Below, piece by piece: positions 59,091-64,000 of a DNA stretch of 64,000 nt (positions within the stretch are counted from its first letter, which is position 1; every line of letters starts with the position of its first letter). Where the stretch lies: positions 185,673,045 to 185,737,044 of the forward strand of contig NC_135785.1 in the NCBI RefSeq assembly GCF_051106095.1, in the 5' to 3' direction. A program made the translations under genes and the position numbers. The notes under the pieces are model-generated. The model saw only the letters and a program-made list of their open reading frames with translations, did not search any database and was not told the origin of the DNA. Origin of the DNA: Pogona vitticeps. Its lineage: Eukaryota; Chordata; Lepidosauria; Squamata; Agamidae.

Positions 59091-61416
59091 AAGACTTGGC
59101 CGTCTTCTTACTCTTATGCAAGTTCTCTAGGTTCTCGTCCGTTTTCTCACTAAACAAACCCGAGGCATCAAAGGGCAGATTTCTGATCCTGGATTTGATG
59201 TCCTCCATTATGTCTGCTGAGCGCAGCCAAGCATGTCTTCTCAGTGTGATGATGGATGCCAAGTTCCTGGCATTAGCATCCGCCACATGACGTGAGGCTA
59301 ACCGCTGATGTTTGGAGACTGTCTGAGCCTCAGCGTGGGCATCAAGGCATGTCTGCCTTATGTCTTCTGGCGCTACCTGAAGTGCTGGGAGTACTCTAGC
59401 CCATAACTGTTTCTGATAAGCCCCCATAGCAACAAGGTAGTTGAGGGCCCTGAGGGCAAAGGTCGTCATAGAATATAACCTTCTCCCCAACACTTCCAAG
59501 TCCCTACCCTCTTTATTGGTAGGGGTGGGATGACCCTTAGCAGGTAAACGTCCTGCACTGGACTCTACCACGAGAGAGTTAGGAGCAGGATGTTTCAAAA
59601 GACACTCAGTCTTTGGTCCATGCACTCTATACATGTTTTCAGTTCTTCTGGAGAAAGTCGGTGAATCAGCTGGATGTTCCCAATATCCAGTGATAAGGTC
59701 CATTAGCTCTGGTACATAGGACAAGCTAACCGGACGAGACCTGTCCTTATGAATGTCTCCAAAAATGAGGTCATCCTCCCTGGAAGGAGACTTCTCAACC
59801 TCCATGCGTAGAGTTGATGCCATCCTGGAAACCATCTGTGGATAGGATGAGAAGTCCTCGGATGGAGACGATGGATGAATGTCTGCTGCATCAGATGGGA
59901 GTGGTTCCCCTGGCACAGGGGTGTCAAGGGAAGCATCAGACGCATCACCATCCTCTTGGTCGGAAGAGGGGCGAGAATCTTGTTCCTCGTCATCCTCAGA
60001 AGACCGAGGTGTGGGCGAAGGTAGAGACCCTCCTGCAGGCTTCGAAGGTTTAGGGAGGGGTGGTCTACCAGGAACAGGAGGGGGAGCCACAGGCTTCTCC
60101 GGCGCCGACGGTGTCGAAGGCACCGATTTAGTAGACTGCCCCTCCGGAGATAAAGCTCGATCTTCGTTACGGGGCACCGGTCTCCGATGTCGTCGCTTTT
60201 TCGGCGGCGAAACGGAGGACGAAGAAGAAGAGGAATAATAGGTCCTCTTCCGGCGTCTCTTTCCATCCCTCGATGTCGAGGAGGAGTCGGTAGAGTAATC
60301 CCTCCGACGTCGATGTCGTCGTCTCGACCGTCGCCTCTCCCTACTATCATCAGAGTCCGATGTGGAGTAATCCCGGCGTCGGTGCTTTTTACGCCTATCG
60401 GCGTCGGAAGCCCGCTTGCGCTTACGATGGCGCTTGTTCTTTTTCGCCGGTGGTTCGTCCTCAGGCTCTGACACCGGGCGTCGAGGAGGGTCCGGGCGTC
60501 GAGGAGGGTCCGGTCGTCGAGGAGGATCGGACTCGACGGGCTTCACCGGTCTCCTTGGGGAGGACACGGGCGACTTAGCGGTCGGCGATCCCGGTGTAGA
60601 CGACCGGGATCGAGATGCCCGTCCGGTTAGAATAGGGCTGTCGGGCTGGTCGGTCAGGCCAGAGATAATTCTTCCAATCTGGCTGACCGTAGGAGACCTC
60701 TCGACAACGACCAGCGGTTCCTGTCGGTGTGGAAGAGAGGCTCCCGGCTCCGACATGGATTCCCGATCGCGGGATGAGTCTTCTAAGATCGGTGAGGGCA
60801 ACGAAGTGGAGATAGGTGGGACCACCAAGGTAATCTCCTTCGACTTCGTCCCCGTTTTAACCGACTCTTTCCTCTTTTTCTGGTGTTCCGACGTCGATGG
60901 GACTGCGGTATCAGTTGAAGCCGATGAAACCATGGTCTTGGAAGAAGACTTCTTCTTAGACTTGCCCTTAGAGATCTTCTTAGAGGGCTTGTCCGGAGTG
61001 GTAGCCGAGGTAGACGGGACTACCCGGATCTCTGAACGTACAGCCGAAGAGGAAGGCGCTACCTCCATAGCAGATGGCTGAGAGGCCGAAAGAGTTTGTT
61101 TCCACAGTGAATACTTCAACCGCTGTTGACGGGCTTTCAGGGTAACTTTGGTGAACTGTTTACAGTGTCTGCACTGGGATACCAAATGCGATTCGCCCAG
61201 GCAGTACAAACAAAGCGAATGCCCGTCCTGAAAGGGTAGCTTTCTAGAGCACGCGGTGCAGAGACGGAAAGGTCCTCTCCTGGGAGATGGCTTTTCCTTC
61301 GGAGGCATAGGGCGGTAGACCAAACCTCTAAGTCGCAGTAGACCAGACTTCCACAGGAATAGAAAGCCCGGTAGACCAGGAGTCAGAAGTGAAGAAATGT
61401 GTTCAGCGCGCCTCAC
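58870..61416 (-). CDS. DIRS C gag-like part
   Basis: Up to 848 residues; a likely start is MPPKEKPSPRRG at about 61,308. Near the N-terminus a Cys/His cluster (LCTACSRK, DGHSLCLYCLGESH, CRHCKQF) resembles a zinc-binding module. A long Ser/Arg/Pro-rich middle follows, with RRRSRRRHRRRRDYS. The C-terminal third contains VLGRRLYSMTTFALRALNY and AMGAYQKQLWARVLPALQ, conserved in DIRS element A here. Presumed structural, RNA-binding role. It overlaps the start of the polymerase part. Confidence 0.85.
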   Translation of the reverse strand: MRRAEHISSLLTPGLPGFLFLWKSGLLRLRGLVYRPMPPKEKPSPRRGPFRLCTACSRKLPFQDGHSLCLYCLGESHLVSQCRHCKQFTKVTLKARQQRLKYSLWKQTLSASQPSAMEVAPSSSAVRSEIRVVPSTSATTPDKPSKKISKGKSKKKSSSKTMVSSASTDTAVPSTSEHQKKRKESVKTGTKSKEITLVVPPISTSLPSPILEDSSRDRESMSEPGASLPHRQEPLVVVERSPTVSQIGRIISGLTDQPDSPILTGRASRSRSSTPGSPTAKSPVSSPRRPVKPVESDPPRRPDPPRRPDPPRRPVSEPEDEPPAKKNKRHRKRKRASDADRRKKHRRRDYSTSDSDDSRERRRSRRRHRRRRDYSTDSSSTSRDGKRRRKRTYYSSSSSSSVSPPKKRRHRRPVPRNEDRALSPEGQSTKSVPSTPSAPEKPVAPPPVPGRPPLPKPSKPAGGSLPSPTPRSSEDDEEQDSRPSSDQEDGDASDASLDTPVPGEPLPSDAADIHPSSPSEDFSSYPQMVSRMASTLRMEVEKSPSREDDLIFGDIHKDRSRPVSLSYVPELMDLITGYWEHPADSPTFSRRTENMYRVHGPKTECLLKHPAPNSLVVESSAGRLPAKGHPTPTNKEGRDLEVLGRRLYSMTTFALRALNYLVAMGAYQKQLWARVLPALQVAPEDIRQTCLDAHAEAQTVSKHQRLASRHVADANARNLASIITLRRHAWLRSADIMEDIKSRIRNLPFDASGLFSEKTDENLENLHKSKKTAKSYAVHQQPRPSKFHWRSKVQQQPYQQATSSAFRQFKPPPLARSSQASSSASSFRPQSNKRQSFKPPGRKSRQYL

Positions 61417-61680
61417 AGTAGGAGGTCAATCAGCGGCAATCGAACAAGTCCGGTTGGCGCGTGGCGCCTCAGCAGGAGGCCTAATAGGCCAATTAGGCCA
61501 AATTGGCCTGAAGAAAAACGCCAGAAGCTAGAGAAAGGTCAAAATCCAGTCCAAATTCAGGGCAACGACAGGCAGATCAGCGGTATTCAGTCCAAGTCAA
61601 GAAGACGAAGAAATACAGAAGAAATCAGCCAAAAACAGGAGCTCTATCCGAGAGGTTCCAACTTTCACAAGCGGAAAAAA

Positions 61681-61831
61681 GGAACTGAGCCGTTGGCGGG
61701 CTGAGCATGCTCAGTGCAGGGCAACCTGAACATTGTTACTTTTCTATTGCAGCTCTAGAAGATTCCGAGAGGCCAGCACAAGTGCTGACTTAACCCATTA
61801 GTGTGGATTCATGGAGAACCACGTTGAAGAA
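61681..61831. repeat. DIRS C terminal inverted repeat (5' side)
   Basis: Begins GGAACTGAGCCGTTGGCGGG and ends GAACCACGTTGAAGAA, then unique sequence ACATCTG. Confidence 0.94.
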
Positions 61832-61985
61832 ACATCTGTAGTCTCAAAACCTGATCTTCTTGTGTGTGGTTTCCAAAGAATCCTGTGCTTGCTGCTCATT
61901 AGACAGCCAGTCTGGCTTAGTGTTATGTCTCAATGCAGCCTTTGTAAAAAGACAGAATAAAATACAATATAAGTAAATAAAATAC
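61832..61985 (-). other. SCML2: SCML2 intron, donor side
   Basis: Short unique intron stretch between the SLED exon donor and the DIRS C end. Confidence 0.7.
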
Positions 61986-62189
61986 CAGTAATCATCTCTC
62001 CTGCATGATGGCCGGACTTAAGGAATCCAAAGACGGTTTTTGACTGGTAAGCGCAGTCCACACAGGCTTGCACAGCCTGCTGAAGCACCACATTCACGGG
62101 ACCCGGTCCAAAGTGATCTGGAAGCTGTTGAACCTTCCTTTTATCCAGATGAGGCCCAGAGTTTCCATGCTTGTTAACATAGACACAAA
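61986..62189 (-). CDS. SCML2: SCML2 coding exon: SLED domain N-terminal half
   Basis: Reads CVYVNKHGNSGPHLDKRKVQ, QLPDHFGPGPVNVVLQQAVQ, ACVDCAYQSKTVFGFLKSG and HHAGEMIT. Remembered human SCML2 is VYVNKHGNFGPHLD, then QLPDHFGPGPVNVVLRRIVQ and ACVDCALETKTVFGYLKPD, a near match. The acceptor is CATGATTTTTCTTTTAG before TTTGTGTC, and the donor is ACTG|GTATTT (61,986/61,985). Phase 1 at both ends, so the intron splits a codon for Ala (GCC). It is the most 5' SCML2 exon in the window; the MBT-repeat exons must lie beyond 64,000. SCML2 works with Polycomb repressive complexes in the nucleus. Confidence 0.97.
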
Positions 62190-64000
62190 CTAAAAGAAAA
62201 ATCATGATTAGGGGCTTTCATTTTATTAATCTTAACATTCCTACCCTTTAACAACAACATATATATTCTATATAAAATACTATATTATGAAATTCTTATA
62301 GAAAAGGCAGGCTTGCCTACACTTGCCCAAAAACCCATGTCTTTGCACATTTATATGTATCCTGCGGGCTTGTCAGTGGCTATATTTGAGAAATGACGAG
62401 GGGCAGCCAGTGCTCTATCACTGCCCATGCAAGGTACTCCTGGCTACTTTAACCTCCAGAGTATCCCTGAATTCCCACACCGTCAGCACTTCTCAAGAAT
62501 CGACAAATCAGTGGCTTTAGCAAAAGGGAAATCCCTTCAGAATCTCTAATTGTCATTTTGTTTGCCCTCATAGTGCTGCTGAGAAATAGACTGAGACCCT
62601 GTTCCCCATACATGGATAGGAAACATTATCCAAAACCCTCTTGCCAAACTCGTGGCATGGACTGCTTCAGCATATGCAGCAAGCCTAAGATCTACCATTT
62701 AAACACATTAAACAAACACTTGTTACCACCATAACTTTAATTTCAAGTTGATGATGGGAAAGGTGGGTTAAGGGTTACTCTTCAGATGACAAGCCAGTGT
62801 TTGAGGTGGTACTGAAAAGCTTTTTATTACAGAGGTAGGTTTAGTATTGCTGACGCTGCGTGTCCAAAATGTAATGTCCAGAGTGTATGAGAGGAAAAAA
62901 AATGGCTAGAAAATGAGGAACAAATACAAGACAAGCACTACAGAAAAACAAAAAAGTAGTAAAAGGGGGTCTGGGAGAATGTGGGGTAGAAGGAAAAAGA
63001 AGATTAGAACCAAGCTAAATAAAAATAGGAGTAAGGATATGTTAAATATACAGTGAGTGAGCAGGGAATAAAAGACAAAAAGAAATGACACCATTAGGAA
63101 GATCAAGAAAAGTGGAGGGGAAAAGATTTCATATCAAGTTTCAGTACCAGAGATGCAGGAGAGGGAAAGAATAGGAAGATGGGAAGATTGGTTAGCAGCT
63201 ATGTAAGAATCTAGAAAACAAAGAAAGTAATGGGAAAATGATTGTTAAAAGGGCAAGAACGGGCCAAATGGTGGAATGCGAAGAGAAAATAGGATCACAC
63301 TCCAAAGACACACCACAGTTGCGGGAAAAATAACTCTCTCTACCTCTGAGAGAAGCACAAGAGTCTCTTGCAGTTTGGTTAGAAAATCAAGAGGCACACT
63401 GCTTGATCAAGCATCAGCAACATCAAAGAAGACACTATGTCCCTTTCATCAGTTAGGGTCTTTTCTGTATGATGCTATGATGCCTGATTACGTCTACAGG
63501 TACTGTTTACTTGGTTTGGTCAGGATGTGCTGGGAGGGGGGGAGTGTGGGTCAGGAAATCTTGGTAAGAAGGGTTCTGTTTGGCTGGAGCAGTCTGATGT
63601 AGAATGATCAGGGAGAGAATGGTTTTGGAATATGAGAGCTGGGATTTTGATGGGGAGAGAGATGATAAACTGAAGCTAAGCAATGCTGAGTTCACTATGC
63701 AGAAGGTGTTATGAAGAGCTAAATATACAAGCACACATAGAAGCACCTAAAGGTTGTTGGCAGGAAAGAGGAAGAGAGGAACCAAGTGAAGTTTGTTAAA
63801 GAAAACACTTTATTCCTGTAGTGATTGTCTTGTTACTCAACAGTCAAGTGACAAGACAAAGGAAACTTTCACACTGGTGTAAGAAAGAGGGACATGACAG
63901 ATACCTTACAGGAAACTGAAGGCAAAGGAGACGGCTAGCATTGCTGAGTCAGATTCATTTTTCCAGTGCACTAGCTAGAAGGAATACTATGCAGTTAGCT
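62190..64000 (-). other. SCML2: SCML2 intron, runs off the window
   Basis: AT-rich sequence without a recognisable exon or repeat terminus. A pyrimidine-rich stretch on the minus strand lies at about 62,890-63,130. Confidence 0.55.

Larger units (their letters stand above)
55598..61831 (-). mobile_element. DIRS-type retroelement C (looks whole)
   Basis: About 6.23 kb, coding on the minus strand like SCML2. It has inverted terminal repeats at 55,600-55,777 and 61,681-61,831 that are identical over about 125 bp, and an internal complementary region at 55,849-55,965. Three long overlapping parts are present: gag-like, reverse transcriptase/RNase H, and tyrosine recombinase. No target duplication is visible; the ends share only an AA joint, consistent with recombinase-mediated integration from a circle. 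It appears whole in outline and young, judged by the terminal identity. Whether it is active cannot be told. Confidence 0.93.

Overview
The window is vertebrate genomic DNA, almost certainly from a squamate reptile (lizard or snake). The evidence is a full-length BovB LINE with target-site duplications, L2- and CR1-clade LINEs, tRNA-derived SINEs, abundant tetranucleotide microsatellites, Tigger-like and hAT MITEs, and several DIRS-type tyrosine-recombinase retroelements. Two host genes are present, recognised by comparing the translated sequence with remembered human proteins; no database search was run. No functional RNA gene, CRISPR array or prokaryotic feature was seen.

Layout. Positions 1-31,493 hold no recognised host exon and are probably the intron or upstream DNA of RAI2, filled with repeats. 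These include a 2.2-kb Tigger-like element carrying LINE debris and a GATA/GATC array (1,187-3,357), small Tigger-like and hAT MITEs, a repeat with a hammerhead-ribozyme-like core (about 6,580), and two L2 LINEs, one split by a MITE and one by a SINE. A triple nest of DIRS element, Tigger-like MITE and second DIRS element occupies 19,090-27,153, and a decayed CR1 lies at about 28,570-30,543. RAI2 (a CtBP-binding corepressor factor) lies on the plus strand as one coding exon at 31,599-33,260, with poly(A) signals just downstream. SCML2 (a Polycomb-group protein) lies on the minus strand and is convergent with RAI2. Its last six coding exons, covering the SLED domain, a linker and the C-terminal SAM domain, lie between 62,189 and 39,944, followed by a 3' UTR that probably ends near 37,040. 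All five splice junctions are phase-consistent. The more 5' exons (MBT repeats) lie beyond position 64,000.

The 12.5-kb SCML2 intron between 61,985 and 49,476 holds a truncated BovB, a full-length BovB with a perfect 10-bp target-site duplication, and a DIRS element of about 6.2 kb that looks whole (55,598-61,831). That element has gag-like, reverse transcriptase/RNase H and tyrosine recombinase parts, inverted terminal repeats identical over about 125 bp, and the internal complementary region typical of DIRS.

The most notable observations are: the dated triple nest with two natural empty sites showing insertion without target duplication; DIRS termini that combine inverted arms around a 6-bp spacer with a consensus splice donor and a paired acceptor, in sense with SCML2; the hammerhead-like core; and a hAT MITE with perfect 8-bp duplications and an 18-bp-arm palindrome.
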